Below, one piece after another: positions 36,379-45,737 of a stretch of 64,000 nt of DNA (position 1 is the stretch's first letter; every line of letters begins with the position of its first letter). Where the stretch lies: the NCBI RefSeq assembly GCF_030580855.1, contig NZ_JAUQOP010000020.1, positions 33,055-97,054 on the forward strand. The letters are read 5' to 3'. Made by a program: the position numbers and the translations under genes. Under the pieces are notes generated by a model. It was not told where the DNA came from. It ran no database searches and was given only the letters and a program-made list of their open reading frames with translations. This DNA is from Pseudomonas citrullilanati. Its GTDB lineage: Bacteria; Pseudomonadota; Gammaproteobacteria; Pseudomonadales; Pseudomonadaceae.

Positions 36379-37419
36379 CTACAAGTCCGAACCCGGTCGC
36401 CGCATCCAGTACCGAAACAACGGCTCCGCCAGGAACAGCACGAACAACAGCCGCATGACCTGCAACGCCGTCACCAAGGGCACCGACAGTTGCAGTGTCT
36501 CCGCCGTCAGGCTCATTTCCGCGATGCCGCCGGGCATCATGCCGAGGGTCAGTGAACGCAGGTCCAGGTGGGTCAGCGTGCTCAGGCCCAGGGCCGCGAG
36601 GGTGGCGATCAACATCGTCAACACGGTGCCGACCAGGGTGCGCCCCATGAACGACGGCGCCCGGCGGAAGAATTGCCGGTTGAAGTGACAACCCAGGCCG
36701 CTGCCGATCAGCCACTGGCCCACCTGGCTGCCGCCATTGGGCAAGCCGATATGCAGGTCCCAGCCGATGCTCACGGCCGCGCTCACCAGCAGTGGTCCGA
36801 ACAGCCACGGGTTGGGTTGGCGCAGGCGCTCCCAGGCCCAGGCAAGCAGTGCGCCCGCCGGAAACAGCAGCGCCAGCCATAGCCAGTCCACTGTCGTGGC
36901 GTGTTGGGCCGGGGAACCTTCGCCCAACAGGTACTTGAACGCCGCGGGTACGCACAGCACGACCACCAGCACCCGCAGGCTCTGGCCGGCGGCGACGCGA
37001 CTGAGGTCGGCGCCGTTGCGGGCGCCGAGGTTGACCATTTCGCCGGAGCCGCCCGGCATGCTGGAGAAGAAAGCGGTGGCGCGGTCCTCGCCGGTGCGGC
37101 GCATCAGCCAGACACTCACCACGCTGGACACGCTGGTGATCAGCGCGCCAAAAAAGATCAGGCCGAAATGGCCGAGGACCTGCTCCATTACCAGCGGGGT
37201 GAAGTGCAGGCCGATACCGATGCCCACCACCCATTGGCCGCATTTGCGGCCGCCGGGAATTTCTTTCAACTGCCAAGGGGTCAGGCAGCGCACCAGGATG
37301 ATCGCCAGCAACGAGCCGACCATCCAGGGCAGGGGCCAGCCGATCAGGCTGGCCAGGTAACCGCCGGCCAGGCCGACCAGCGGTGTTCCCCACCAGTGTC
37401 TGAAAGTGGCTTCAGACAT
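36379..37419 (-). CDS. AbrB-family integral membrane protein
   Basis: A 346-aa protein with about ten membrane helices arranged as two repeats. Family segments are GWPLPWMVGSLLA, FFSSMPGGSGEMVNLGARNGAD and MMPGGIAEMSLTAETLQL. The PGG-E motif in each half is characteristic. It is often annotated as an AbrB regulator, but the sequence is a transporter-like membrane protein. Its start overlaps the tctA stop by eight bases, so it belongs to the tct transcript and may help handle the same tricarboxylates. Confidence 0.85.
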   Translation of the reverse strand: MSEATFRHWWGTPLVGLAGGYLASLIGWPLPWMVGSLLAIILVRCLTPWQLKEIPGGRKCGQWVVGIGIGLHFTPLVMEQVLGHFGLIFFGALITSVSSVVSVWLMRRTGEDRATAFFSSMPGGSGEMVNLGARNGADLSRVAAGQSLRVLVVVLCVPAAFKYLLGEGSPAQHATTVDWLWLALLFPAGALLAWAWERLRQPNPWLFGPLLVSAAVSIGWDLHIGLPNGGSQVGQWLIGSGLGCHFNRQFFRRAPSFMGRTLVGTVLTMLIATLAALGLSTLTHLDLRSLTLGMMPGGIAEMSLTAETLQLSVPLVTALQVMRLLFVLFLAEPLFRYWMRRPGSDL

Positions 37420-38926
37420 TGGCCACGGCGCGTCGTTGGGCGGCGCGGCGACGCCAGATCCGCAGCAGTGGCATGAACAGCATGATCGCCGTCAGGATCC
37501 AGCAACCGAAGGTGATCGGGCTCGACCAGAGGATCTCCAGCGCACCGTTGGAAATCGACAACGCACGACGCAGGTTCTGCTCCATCAGCCCGCCAAGGAT
37601 GAAGCCCAGCAGCACCGGCGACAGTGGGAAGTCCAGCTTGCGCAGGATGTAGCCGAAGATGCCGATGCCGATCATCAGGAACAGGTCGAACGTGGTGGCG
37701 TGCACCGCGTAGACACCGATGCCGGTGATGATCGCGATGACCGGTACCAGCGCCCAGTTCGGCACGGCCAGGATGCGGGTGAACACGCGGATCATCGGGA
37801 TGTTGAGAATCACCAGCATGACGTTGGCGATGAACAACGACGCGATCAGGCCCCAGACGATGTCCGGTTGTTGTTGGAACAGCAACGGACCGGGGGTGAT
37901 GTTGTACAGCGACAGCGCGCCGATCATCACCGCCGTGGTGCCCGAACCGGGAACGCCAAGGGTCAGCATCGGCACCAGCGCACCGCAGGCCGCGCCACCG
38001 ATGGCGGTTTCCGGCGCGGCGAGGCCACGCTTGTCGCCCTGGCCGAACGTGCCGCTGGCCCCGGCGATGCGTTTCTCGGTCATGTAGGCCACGGCGCTGG
38101 CGAGGGTCGCGCCCGCGCCTGGCAGTACGCCCATGATGAAGCCGAGCAGGCCGCAACGCAGGTTCACCACGAACACCGACGCCGCTTCCTTGAAGTTGAA
38201 CATCATCCGCCCGGTGGCCTTGACCGCTTCCTGGCCACGGTGGGTTTTTTCCAGCAGCAACAGGATCTCGCTGATGGAGAACAGGCCGAGCACCAGCACC
38301 ACGAACTGGATGCCGTCGGTCAGGTGGATATTGTCACCGGTGAAACGGTACACGCCGCTGTTGGCGTCGATCCCCACACTGGACAGGAACAGGCCGATCA
38401 GCGCCGCGATAAATGTCTTGAGGGGACGATCGCCCGCCATGCCGCCCAGGCAGACGATGGCGAACACCATCAGGACGAAATATTCCGCCGGGCCGAAGGC
38501 GATCGCCCATTTCGCCAGCAGCGGGGCAAACAGCACCATGCCGCAGGTGGCGATGAGCGCACCGATGAACGAACTCCAGGCCGACAGCGACAGCGCCACC
38601 CCGGCCAGGCCTTGGCGGGCCATCGGGTAGCCGTCGAGGGTGGTCATCACGGTGGACGCTTCGCCCGGGATGTTGAGCAGGATCGAGCTGATACGCCCGC
38701 CGTATTCGCAACCCAGGTACACGGCGGCCAACAGGATCAGCGCCGACTCCGGCGGCAGGCCGAGGGCGAAGGCGATCGGGATCAGCAGCGCTACGCCGTT
38801 GATCGGGCCCAGGCCCGGCAACAAGCCGACCACGGTGCCGATCAGGGTGCCGGTCAAGGCGGTGACGAGGTTGTAAGGCGTCAGCGCGACGCCAAAACCC
38901 TGGCCGAGATAATTCAGGGTATCCAT
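37412..38926 (-). CDS. tctA: Tripartite tricarboxylate transporter, large membrane subunit
   Basis: A 504-aa protein with about twelve helices. The TctA signature GLLPGLGPINGVALLIPIAF is at about residues 38-57, and LILLAAVYLGCEYGGRISSILLNIPGEASTVMT and GVPGSGTTAVMIGALSLYNITPGP follow in order (segments shown in part). It forms the permease with TctB for the TctC-bound substrate, probably citrate or another tricarboxylate. The tctB stop lies two bases before its ATG. Confidence 0.93.
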   Translation of the reverse strand: MDTLNYLGQGFGVALTPYNLVTALTGTLIGTVVGLLPGLGPINGVALLIPIAFALGLPPESALILLAAVYLGCEYGGRISSILLNIPGEASTVMTTLDGYPMARQGLAGVALSLSAWSSFIGALIATCGMVLFAPLLAKWAIAFGPAEYFVLMVFAIVCLGGMAGDRPLKTFIAALIGLFLSSVGIDANSGVYRFTGDNIHLTDGIQFVVLVLGLFSISEILLLLEKTHRGQEAVKATGRMMFNFKEAASVFVVNLRCGLLGFIMGVLPGAGATLASAVAYMTEKRIAGASGTFGQGDKRGLAAPETAIGGAACGALVPMLTLGVPGSGTTAVMIGALSLYNITPGPLLFQQQPDIVWGLIASLFIANVMLVILNIPMIRVFTRILAVPNWALVPVIAIITGIGVYAVHATTFDLFLMIGIGIFGYILRKLDFPLSPVLLGFILGGLMEQNLRRALSISNGALEILWSSPITFGCWILTAIMLFMPLLRIWRRRAAQRRAVANV

Positions 38927-38927
38927 A

Positions 38928-39389
38928 TCAATTCTCCAGGACGTCGAGCAGGCCCAGGGGCAGGGGGACGTCCATCAGCTTGTCGAACAACAGGTAGAGA
39001 CCGATCGCCATCAGGCTGATGATCACCACGCTCGGCACCCAGCGGCCGCCATACAGGCGCGCCATCGGCACCCCGATCAGGATGCTGGAGAGGATGAAGC
39101 CCAGAGGTTCGAAGGTGCCCGCGAACACCAGCAGCAACACCACGCAGATGCCGATTTTCTGCAGGGTTTCACGGTCCAGTTGCGGGTCGTCTTCACTGTG
39201 CACCACGGGGGCGGGACGAAACACCATGTACAGCAACGCCAGGCCCATCAGCCCCAGCATCAACAAGGGAAAGGCCCGCGGGCCGACCGGCTCGTAGGAA
39301 AAGGCCGCCTGGTAGGGCCAGGCCATCAGCGCCAGGCCGATACAGGCCAGCAACAGCACCGCGGCAAAAATACGTTGGAGGGTGAGCAT
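38928..39389 (-). CDS. tctB: Tripartite tricarboxylate transporter, small membrane subunit
   Basis: A 153-aa protein with four membrane helices and a charged loop (VVHSEDDPQLDRETLQKIG). The segment GPRAFPLLMLGLMGLALLY and the C-terminal LYLLFDKLMDVPLPLG are usual for TctB. It partners TctA in the inner membrane. It stands between tctC (55-base gap) and tctA in the classical order tctC-tctB-tctA. Confidence 0.9.
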   Translation of the reverse strand: MLTLQRIFAAVLLLACIGLALMAWPYQAAFSYEPVGPRAFPLLMLGLMGLALLYMVFRPAPVVHSEDDPQLDRETLQKIGICVVLLLVFAGTFEPLGFILSSILIGVPMARLYGGRWVPSVVIISLMAIGLYLLFDKLMDVPLPLGLLDVLEN

Positions 39390-39444
39390 GACTAACTCCT
39401 GGGCAGCGCCGGGAGAGCCGACGCCGCCGCGAGATCAGAGACGG

Positions 39445-40422
39445 TTACTGAATCAGGCCGAACTCTTTGGCCAACACCTTGTAATCGGCGACTTGCTTCT
39501 TCACGTAGGTGTCCAGTTCCGGGCCGGTCATGGCGAACGGGAACAGCTCGCGCTGGTCACGCAGCTTGGCGAACTCCTCGGAAGCCAGCAGCTTGTCGAA
39601 GGCGTCTTTCCACCAGGCGTAGTCTTCGTCGCTGACCTTCGGCCCGAGGTAGAAGCCGCGTACCACCGGCCAGACGATGTCGTAGCCCTGTTCCTTGGCG
39701 GTCGGGATGTCTTTCATTTCCGGCTCGTCGAGGCGTTTTTCGGCGAACACGGCCAGCAGGCGCATGTCACCGCTCTGGATGTGGGGCATGGAGTCGGAGA
39801 TGTCGGTACTGCCGACCTGGATGTGCCCGCCGAGCAAGGCGGTGGCGATCTCGCCGCCGCCTTCGAGGGCGACATAGCGCAGGTCGCGAGGGTTGATCCC
39901 GGCCGCCTTGGCGATGAGCGCGGTCTGCATCCAGTCCTGGCTGCCCACGGTGCCGCCGGAACCGATGACCACCGAGCTCGGGTCTTTCTTCAGGGCCTGC
40001 ACCAGGTCGTCGAGGGTCTTGTAGGGCGAATCGCTCTTCACCGCGATAGCGCCATAGCTGGTGCCGACGGCGGCCAGCCAGCGCACGGCGCTTTCATCGA
40101 AACGACCGAACTTGCCCTGGGCCAGGTTCAGCAGCGAACCGCTGGACCAGGCCACCAGCGTGCCGGCGTCGGCCGGGCGCTGGGCGACCACTGCGTTGTA
40201 GGCCACCGCGCCGACACCGCCGGGCATGTAGGTGACGCGCATCGGCTTGGTCAGCAGCTTCTGGTTGACCAGCGCGCTTTGCGCCAGCTTGCACGTCAGG
40301 TCGAAACCGCCGCCGGGGGAGGCCGGTGCGATGCATTCGGGGCGCTTCGGTTCGGCGAGCAACTGCCCGGCGAACATCAGGCAACCGGCGGCCAGGGCTA
40401 CTTTACGCAGTGATAAGCTCAT
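39445..40422 (-). CDS. tctC: Periplasmic tricarboxylate-binding protein
   Basis: A 325-aa binding protein (Bug/TctC family) with signal peptide ending at LLA-E (about residue 22). The family segment ECIAPASPGGGFDLTCKLAQ forms the ligand site opening, followed by YMPGGVGAVAYNAV. It captures citrate-like anions for TctAB. The ATG at 40422 is preceded by GTGGAG, and an AACAACAA Hfq/Crc motif lies directly upstream of that ribosome site, so translation is probably blocked on preferred carbon sources. Confidence 0.92.
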   Translation of the reverse strand: MSLSLRKVALAAGCLMFAGQLLAEPKRPECIAPASPGGGFDLTCKLAQSALVNQKLLTKPMRVTYMPGGVGAVAYNAVVAQRPADAGTLVAWSSGSLLNLAQGKFGRFDESAVRWLAAVGTSYGAIAVKSDSPYKTLDDLVQALKKDPSSVVIGSGGTVGSQDWMQTALIAKAAGINPRDLRYVALEGGGEIATALLGGHIQVGSTDISDSMPHIQSGDMRLLAVFAEKRLDEPEMKDIPTAKEQGYDIVWPVVRGFYLGPKVSDEDYAWWKDAFDKLLASEEFAKLRDQRELFPFAMTGPELDTYVKKQVADYKVLAKEFGLIQ

Positions 40423-40867
40423 TGTTGTCTCCACAGGAGTTGTTGTTGTGTGTGGTGCGAATGGGGCGATGCCAGATCCTTGCCGTGCCCATCGATGGCG
40501 GACACAAGTCGTGGCAGGGATTGTCGAGGGGGAACAACGGCAGGCCGGGCAGCGCGAATGCTGGCCAGGACGGTCTGTTGGAAGCGGCATGGGTGGGCAG
40601 GCACTGGGGCCTGGCGCTGCAGGGACAGCATGGTGAACACTCCGCTTTTATTGTTCTTATCGGCGAAAACGCTTCGAGGCGTTTTTCGTTCGCAAATGGG
40701 CATCGCGACCGGCAGTCGAAACTGTCCGTCCCAGGACTCTAACGGCCGAACCTTTCGCTAACCTTTCAATAGCTTTCAAGCGGTTTTTGGGCTTCACAGT
40801 GGGCGTTGCGGCTGTAAACTCCGCGCCAAAGAATGGCGCCGGCCATCCCTGAATCGAGGAATAACCC
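40423..40867. other. Divergent tctC / tctD control region, 445 bases
   Basis: No gene recognised. It holds the tctC leader with CA motifs, a hairpin AACGCTTCGAGGCGTT flanked by A and T runs at 40666-40686 that would stop transcription in either direction, and the promoter of tctDE (GAGGAATAA ribosome site before the tctD ATG). An opdH-type porin gene, found here in some pseudomonads, is absent. Confidence 0.55.
40440..40447 (-). promoter_or_regulatory. Hfq/Crc CA motif in the tctC leader
   Basis: The minus strand reads AACAACAACAAC, about eight bases upstream of the GGAG of tctC, the typical place for Hfq/Crc repression. A further AAGAACAA motif lies at 40651-40658 on the same strand. Confidence 0.65.
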
Positions 40868-41539
40868 ATGCGTGTTCTGCTCGTCGAAGACCATCTGCAG
40901 CTCGCCGAGAGCGTCGCCCAGGCGCTCAAGAGCACCGGTTTGACCGTGGATGTGCTGCATGATGGCGTGGCTGCGGACCTGGCCCTGGGCAGCGAGGAGT
41001 ACGCGGTGGCCGTCCTTGATGTCGGGCTGCCGCGCATGGACGGTTTCGAAGTGCTGGCACGCCTGCGGGCCCGCGGCAAGACCCTGCCGGTGTTGATGCT
41101 GACCGCCCGCAGCGACGTCAAGGACCGGGTCCATGGCCTGAACCTGGGGGCCGACGATTACCTGGCCAAGCCCTTCGAACTCACCGAACTGGAAGCGCGG
41201 GTCAAGGCGTTGCTGCGGCGCAGCGTTCTGGGCGGCGAACGCCAGCAGCGCTGTGGCGGACTGGTGTATGACCTGGACACCCGTCGCTTCACCCTCGACG
41301 ACGAGTTGCTGACGCTGACATCCCGCGAGCAGGCGGTGCTGGAGGCTTTGATCGCCCGGCCGGGCCGGGTGATGAGCAAGGAGCAGTTGGCCGCCCAGGT
41401 GTTCGGCCTGGACGAGGAGGCCAGCGCGGATGCCATCGAAATCTATGTCCATCGCTTGCGCAAGAAACTCGACGGCCACGCCGTCGCCATCGTGACGTTC
41501 CGGGGCCTGGGCTACCTATTGGAAAACCGCGATGCATAA
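40868..41539 (+). CDS. tctD: TctD response regulator (OmpR/PhoB type)
   Basis: A 223-aa regulator. The receiver domain has the acidic pair in LLVEDH, the phosphorylated Asp51 in AVLDVGLP and Lys101 in YLAKPFE. The C-terminal winged helix has LTSREQAVLEALIARPGRVMSKEQL and VYVHRLRKKL-type ending IYVHRLRKKLDGHAV. It should activate the divergent tctCBA genes in response to tricarboxylates. The tctE start overlaps its stop by eight bases. Confidence 0.93.
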   Translation: MRVLLVEDHLQLAESVAQALKSTGLTVDVLHDGVAADLALGSEEYAVAVLDVGLPRMDGFEVLARLRARGKTLPVLMLTARSDVKDRVHGLNLGADDYLAKPFELTELEARVKALLRRSVLGGERQQRCGGLVYDLDTRRFTLDDELLTLTSREQAVLEALIARPGRVMSKEQLAAQVFGLDEEASADAIEIYVHRLRKKLDGHAVAIVTFRGLGYLLENRDA

Positions 41540-42923
41540 GCCCGACAGCCTGCGCTGGCGGCTGCTCTGGAACCTCGCATTGCTGCTGGTGGTGCTGATG
41601 CTCGCCAGCGGCCTGAGCGCCTACTGGAACGGTCGCGAAGCCGCGGACACCGCCTATGACCGCACGTTGCTGGCATCGGCCCGGACCATCGCCGCCGGGC
41701 TCTCGCAGCGCGACGGCAGTCTCAGCGCGGACGTGCCCTATGTGGCGCTGGACACCTTCGCCTACGACAGTGCCGGGCGCATTTACTACCAGGTCAATGA
41801 CATCAACAAGCAGTTGATCTCCGGCTACGAAAACCTTCCCGGCCCGCCGCCCGGTACGCCACGCACCGATGATTACCCGGCCCTGGCGCGTTTCTATAAC
41901 GCCCGTTACCAGGGCCAGAACGTGCGGGTGGTGAGCCTGCTCAAAGCCGTGAGCGAGCCGAACATGAACGGCATGGCGGAGATTCGCGTGGCGGAGACCG
42001 AAGAGGCACGGGTCAGCATGGCCCGCAGCCTGATGGCCGACACCCTGTTGCGCCTTGGCATGCTGGCGGTGGGGGCGTTGTTGCTGGTGTGGTTTGCCGT
42101 CAGTGCCGCACTGCGCCCGCTGGAACGCTTGCGCACGGCGGTGGAAGAGCGTCAGCCGGATGATCTGCGCCCGCTGCCGTTGGTGGAAGTCCAGCATGAG
42201 CTATGGCCATTGGTGCGGGCCCTCAACCACTTCACCGAGCGACTGCGCGGGCAATTCGAACGCCAGGCGCAGTTCATCGCCGATGCCGCCCATGAACTGC
42301 GCACGCCGTTGGCCGCGCTCAAGGCGCGCCTGGAACTGGGCTTGCGCGCCAGTGAGCCGGCGACCTGGCGTGAAACCCTCGAAACCGCCGCCCAGGGCAC
42401 CGATCGCTTGACCCACCTGGCGAACCAGTTGCTGTCCATGGCGCGGGTCGAAAACGGCGCCCGGGCCATCGCCGAGGGCGGCGCGCAGTTGCTCGACATG
42501 AGCCAGTTGGCCCGGGAGCTGGGCATGGCCATGGCGCCGCTGGCCCACGCCCGGGGCGTGGCGCTGGCCCTGGAAGCCGATGAGCCGGTGTGGCTGCGGG
42601 GCGAGCCGACCTTGCTCAACGAATTGCTGAGCAACCTGGTGGACAATGCCCTGGCGCATACGCCCTCCGGTGGCAACGTGATCCTGCGGGTCACCGCGCC
42701 GGCGGTGCTGGAGGTGGAAGACGACGGTCCGGGCATTCCCCTGCACGAGCGTGATCGGGTGTTCGAGCGCTTCTATCGGCGTAACCAGCAAGTAGCCGGT
42801 TCCGGCCTGGGGTTGGCGATCGTCGGCGAAATCTGCCGTGCCCACCTGGCGCAGATCACTTTGCATGATGGGCAGGCGCGCGGGCTGAAGGTGCGGGTGA
42901 GCTTTATACCCGGCACAGATTGA
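41532..42923 (+). CDS. tctE: TctE sensor histidine kinase
   Basis: A 463-aa kinase. An N-terminal helix (about residues 11-30) and a second near 174-192 enclose a periplasmic sensor of about 140 residues, the layout of citrate-responsive TctE proteins. An HAMP-like linker follows, then the H-box with His254 in FIADAAHELRTPLAALKARL (shown in part), the N-box NLVDNALAHTP, and G-boxes VEDDGPGIP and GSGLGLAIV. It phosphorylates TctD. Confidence 0.92.
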   Translation: MHKPDSLRWRLLWNLALLLVVLMLASGLSAYWNGREAADTAYDRTLLASARTIAAGLSQRDGSLSADVPYVALDTFAYDSAGRIYYQVNDINKQLISGYENLPGPPPGTPRTDDYPALARFYNARYQGQNVRVVSLLKAVSEPNMNGMAEIRVAETEEARVSMARSLMADTLLRLGMLAVGALLLVWFAVSAALRPLERLRTAVEERQPDDLRPLPLVEVQHELWPLVRALNHFTERLRGQFERQAQFIADAAHELRTPLAALKARLELGLRASEPATWRETLETAAQGTDRLTHLANQLLSMARVENGARAIAEGGAQLLDMSQLARELGMAMAPLAHARGVALALEADEPVWLRGEPTLLNELLSNLVDNALAHTPSGGNVILRVTAPAVLEVEDDGPGIPLHERDRVFERFYRRNQQVAGSGLGLAIVGEICRAHLAQITLHDGQARGLKVRVSFIPGTD

Positions 42924-42940
42924 TTTGTGTGAGCACCGTT

Positions 42941-43065
42941 GTGGCGAGGGGATTTATCCCCGTTGGGACGCGAAGCGTCCCCTGCAGCTCGGTTGGCACA
43001 CTGCGGTGACAGATAAATTCTGGGGGGCGCTTCGCACCCCAGCGGGGATAAATCCCCTCGCCACA
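42941..43065. repeat. Long inverted repeat of the GTGGCGAGGGGATTTATCCCC family
   Basis: Third copy of this family. Outer arms begin at 42941 and end at 43065. The inner stem-loops GGGACGCGAAGCGTCCC and GGGGGGCGCTTCGCACCCC are each palindromic. It separates the convergent tctE and HDOD genes. Confidence 0.92.
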
Positions 43066-43097
43066 AGTTCCGTGCCTGGCCCAAATTCATGGGCTGC

Positions 43098-43919
43098 TTA
43101 ATAGAACATCGACCGCGCTTCTTCGATATCCGCGCACCGATCCTTGTTATCCGGGTCGATGCCCAGCTTCTTGAAGGCTGGCACGGCAAACACATCGATC
43201 TTGCTGAGGGGATGATCGGTGTCCTTGTAGCAGTACAGCGCCGCGACCTGCACCAGGTCGACGTAATCCACCTGCTTCGTATCCCGGCTGAAGTCCAGGT
43301 ACAACCCCGGCAACTTCACCAGCCGCTCCGGAAACTCCCAGACACTGAGCAACTTGTCCCCCAGCACCGGGTGGATCGTCTCGATGACGTGGTTGAGGCT
43401 GACCGGGTCGGACAGCAATTCATTGTTGTCCTGGGCATACGTGAGGATCGGCAGCACGCCGATCTGGTGCACCAAGCCGCCCAATGCCGCCTGGTCGGGC
43501 TTGAGCTGCGTGTAGCCGCGGCACAGTGCATAGCTGACGCCGGCGATCTCCAGGCTCTTGCGCCAGACTTCGCGCATCTTCTGTTCGACCACCTCGGAAC
43601 GGGCATGGAAAATCTGCTCCATGACCAGGCCGATGGCCAGGTTGCTGCTGTAGTTGACCCCCAGCCGGGTGATGGCCGTGTGCAGGTCGGTGACTTCCTG
43701 GGTGGCGCGAAGCAGCGGGCTGTTGACCACTTTTATCAGGCGAGCCGAGAGCGCCGTGTCGCGACCGATCACTTTGCTCAGGTTGCTCACGCTGATTTCC
43801 GGGTCCTCGGCGGCCCGGCGAATCTGCAGGGCCACTTCCGGTAATGTTGGCAACACCAGGTCATCGTTATCGATGGCCTCCACCAAATCCCGTTGGACCT
43901 TCTCCGCCAAATCGCTCAT
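43098..43919 (-). CDS. HDOD-domain signalling protein
   Basis: A 273-aa protein made almost entirely of an HDOD domain (about residues 16-215): LPTLPEVALQIRRAAEDPEIS, VIGRDTALSARLIKVVNSPL and GGLVHQIGVLPILTYAQ. HDOD is a degenerate HD-type helical domain without a full metal site and serves as a scaffold in signalling. There is no GGDEF, EAL or receiver domain attached. It is transcribed away from ygfZ by a 36-base gap in the same direction. Confidence 0.88.
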   Translation of the reverse strand: MSDLAEKVQRDLVEAIDNDDLVLPTLPEVALQIRRAAEDPEISVSNLSKVIGRDTALSARLIKVVNSPLLRATQEVTDLHTAITRLGVNYSSNLAIGLVMEQIFHARSEVVEQKMREVWRKSLEIAGVSYALCRGYTQLKPDQAALGGLVHQIGVLPILTYAQDNNELLSDPVSLNHVIETIHPVLGDKLLSVWEFPERLVKLPGLYLDFSRDTKQVDYVDLVQVAALYCYKDTDHPLSKIDVFAVPAFKKLGIDPDNKDRCADIEEARSMFY

Positions 43920-43955
43920 TTCGGTTCTCTAGGGTGTTGCGACAAAATGCTGCGA

Positions 43956-44897
43956 TCAGCGCTGGATCTCGCGGTCGCGGTCCAGCTCGTAAGGCAAGTC
44001 CAGCAGCTGCAAGGCCGGGCCCTCCAGGGCACCGAGGTGCAGGTTGCCATCTTCCGCCGCTTCGGCCTGCAACACCGCCAGAAGTTCAATGTCTTGCCCG
44101 GCTCGCGCCGCGATCACCACTTCGCCGATGGTGCTGCCGTGGGTCGGGGAGAAGAGCGCGGTACCCGGCTCGGGCAGTTCGCTGGCGTCCAGTCGCAGGC
44201 GATACAAGCGCCGCTTGAGCTTGCCCAGGTACTGCATGCGCGCGACGATTTCCTGGCCGGTGTAGCAGCCTTTCTTGAAGCTCACGCCGCCAACGGCTTG
44301 CAGGTTGAGCATCTGCGGGATGAACAGCTCGCGGGTGGCCGGCATCACCTGGCCGATCCCGGCGCGGACCTGGCCGAGCAGCCACGCGTTCAGGTCAGCC
44401 TCGGCGAGTGCCGCAGCCAACTGGCTTTTCAGCACTGGCGCCTGCTCGGCGCGAGCCCACAGTTCGGCCCGGCCGGGGGAAACCCGCACGGCGATCAGCG
44501 ATTCATGGCGCACCACGCTGTCGGTATCAGCCGGCAGTGCGAGGCCCAGGCTGGCCAGCACGTCATCGGCGTTTTCCAGGCCGAAGCGAACCCAGGCGGC
44601 GCTTTCGTCAGTGAGTTTGGATTTGGAGAACACCGCGTATTTCTTCAGGTCCGCCAGTTGCGGCTCGAGCAGTTCGCTGGCCATCGCCATCAGCACGCCG
44701 TCGCCTTCGAGCAGGATGCGGAAGCTCGATTGCATCCGGCCTTTCTGGGTGCAGCGGGCGCCGAGGCTGGCACGGCTATCGCTCAAGTAATTGAGGTTGC
44801 AGGTCAATTGGCCTTGCAGGAATTTGCCGGCATCCACGCCGCGGACCGCGAGAACGCCTTCGTGGGACAGGGTGCAGAAAAAAGCGGAATCAGCCAT
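43956..44897 (-). CDS. ygfZ: YgfZ folate-binding Fe-S cluster maintenance protein
   Basis: A 313-aa GcvT-like protein with the invariant motif KGCYTGQE at residues 209-216, including Cys211. It binds tetrahydrofolate and supports repair or assembly of certain Fe-S enzymes and tRNA modification. Other family segments are LQGQLTCNLNYL and GARCTQKGRMQSSFRI near the start. It is divergent from sdhE, which codes for a flavin assembly factor. Confidence 0.93.
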   Translation of the reverse strand: MADSAFFCTLSHEGVLAVRGVDAGKFLQGQLTCNLNYLSDSRASLGARCTQKGRMQSSFRILLEGDGVLMAMASELLEPQLADLKKYAVFSKSKLTDESAAWVRFGLENADDVLASLGLALPADTDSVVRHESLIAVRVSPGRAELWARAEQAPVLKSQLAAALAEADLNAWLLGQVRAGIGQVMPATRELFIPQMLNLQAVGGVSFKKGCYTGQEIVARMQYLGKLKRRLYRLRLDASELPEPGTALFSPTHGSTIGEVVIAARAGQDIELLAVLQAEAAEDGNLHLGALEGPALQLLDLPYELDRDREIQR

Positions 44898-45046
44898 GGG
44901 TCATCGCAGGGTAAAAAGTCTGGTGGACATCATAAGGGGGCGCCCTTGAAATGGGTAGTTCACAAAGGATCGGTGGTGGCCGACCAATGCTGTCTGTTCC
45001 GCCACGGCGGGGCCTGTATACTTGCGCTCTATTTGAGGAGCGCTCC

Positions 45047-45301
45047 ATGGTCGAAGATGTTGAACTGAATCGCCTCTACTGGCACAGCCGTCGCGGCATG
45101 CTTGAGCTGGACGTGTTGCTGGTGCCATTCGTGAAAGAGGTCTACCCCCATCTCAATGAAGTGGACCGTGCGTGCTATGTCCGCCTGCTCGAATGCGAGG
45201 ACCAGGACATGTTCGGCTGGTTCATGGAGCGCAGCGAATCCGAGGATCCAGAGCTGCAGCGCATGGTCCGGATGATCCTGGACCGTGTCCAGCCAAAGTA
45301 A
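45047..45301 (+). CDS. sdhE: SdhE/CptB FAD assembly factor of succinate dehydrogenase
   Basis: An 84-aa protein with the functional RGxxE motif in [10 protein letters not shown] (residues 13-22), which is needed for attaching FAD to SdhA and Frd[23 protein letters not shown] is the second family block. The ATG at 45047 follows GAGGAG. It overlaps the ygfX start by 17 bases; the same pair has been described as CptB (here SdhE) with CptA. Confidence 0.93.
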   Translation: MVEDVELNRLYWHSRRGMLELDVLLVPFVKEVYPHLNEVDRACYVRLLECEDQDMFGWFMERSESEDPELQRMVRMILDRVQPK

Positions 45302-45737
45302 CCGCTTCGAATGCCGCTGGCAGGCCTCCGGGCAACTGCTGGCGGCCTATCTCCTGGCCCAGGCGGTCGCCCTGGGTTCGTTGCTCCTGCTGGCTGTCCC
45401 GTTCCTGTTTGCCGCCCTTGGCATGGCGTTGTGCCTGGCCCATGGTGCCTGGGTCCTGCCGCGACAAGTCCTGTTGACCCATCGACAGGCCTTCAGTGGC
45501 CTGCGCTGCGACGCGGCCGGTTGGCACCTGTGGAACAGGGCCGAAGGTTGGCAGCCCGTGCAGTTGCGCCCCGACAGCCTGGCGTTGCCGTTGATCGTCG
45601 TGCTGCGTTTTCGCTTGCGGGGCGAGTGGCGGGTTCGCTCGCTGTGCGTGCCGCGCGACGCGCTGGCGCCGGATGTGCATCGGCGCCTGCGGGTGCGGCT
45701 CAAGTTCAGTCGACGTAGGTGGGCGGCACCAGGATAG
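45285..45737 (+). CDS. ygfX: YgfX/CptA-like membrane protein
   Basis: A 150-aa protein from a GTG start within the end of sdhE. Two close membrane helices (about residues 17-34 and 38-55) precede a short beta-rich cytoplasmic domain ([33 protein letters not shown]). This is the layout of E. coli YgfX/CptA, reported as a toxin acting on MreB/FtsZ, though here a role with SdhE is just as likely. Its 3' end overlaps the convergent nadB by 32 bases. Confidence 0.8.
   Translation: MSSQSNRFECRWQASGQLLAAYLLAQAVALGSLLLLAVPFLFAALGMALCLAHGAWVLPRQVLLTHRQAFSGLRCDAAGWHLWNRAEGWQPVQLRPDSLALPLIVVLRFRLRGEWRVRSLCVPRDALAPDVHRRLRVRLKFSRRRWAAPG

Noticed and set aside
37406..39019. 537-codon plus-strand frame opposite tctA
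   Set aside because: Gln/His/Asp-rich shadow of tctA; no ribosome site or motif.
45047..45737. sdhE-ygfX as a new toxin-antitoxin pair
   Set aside because: Both are widely conserved housekeeping-linked genes; the CptAB toxin reading is already described and uncertain.
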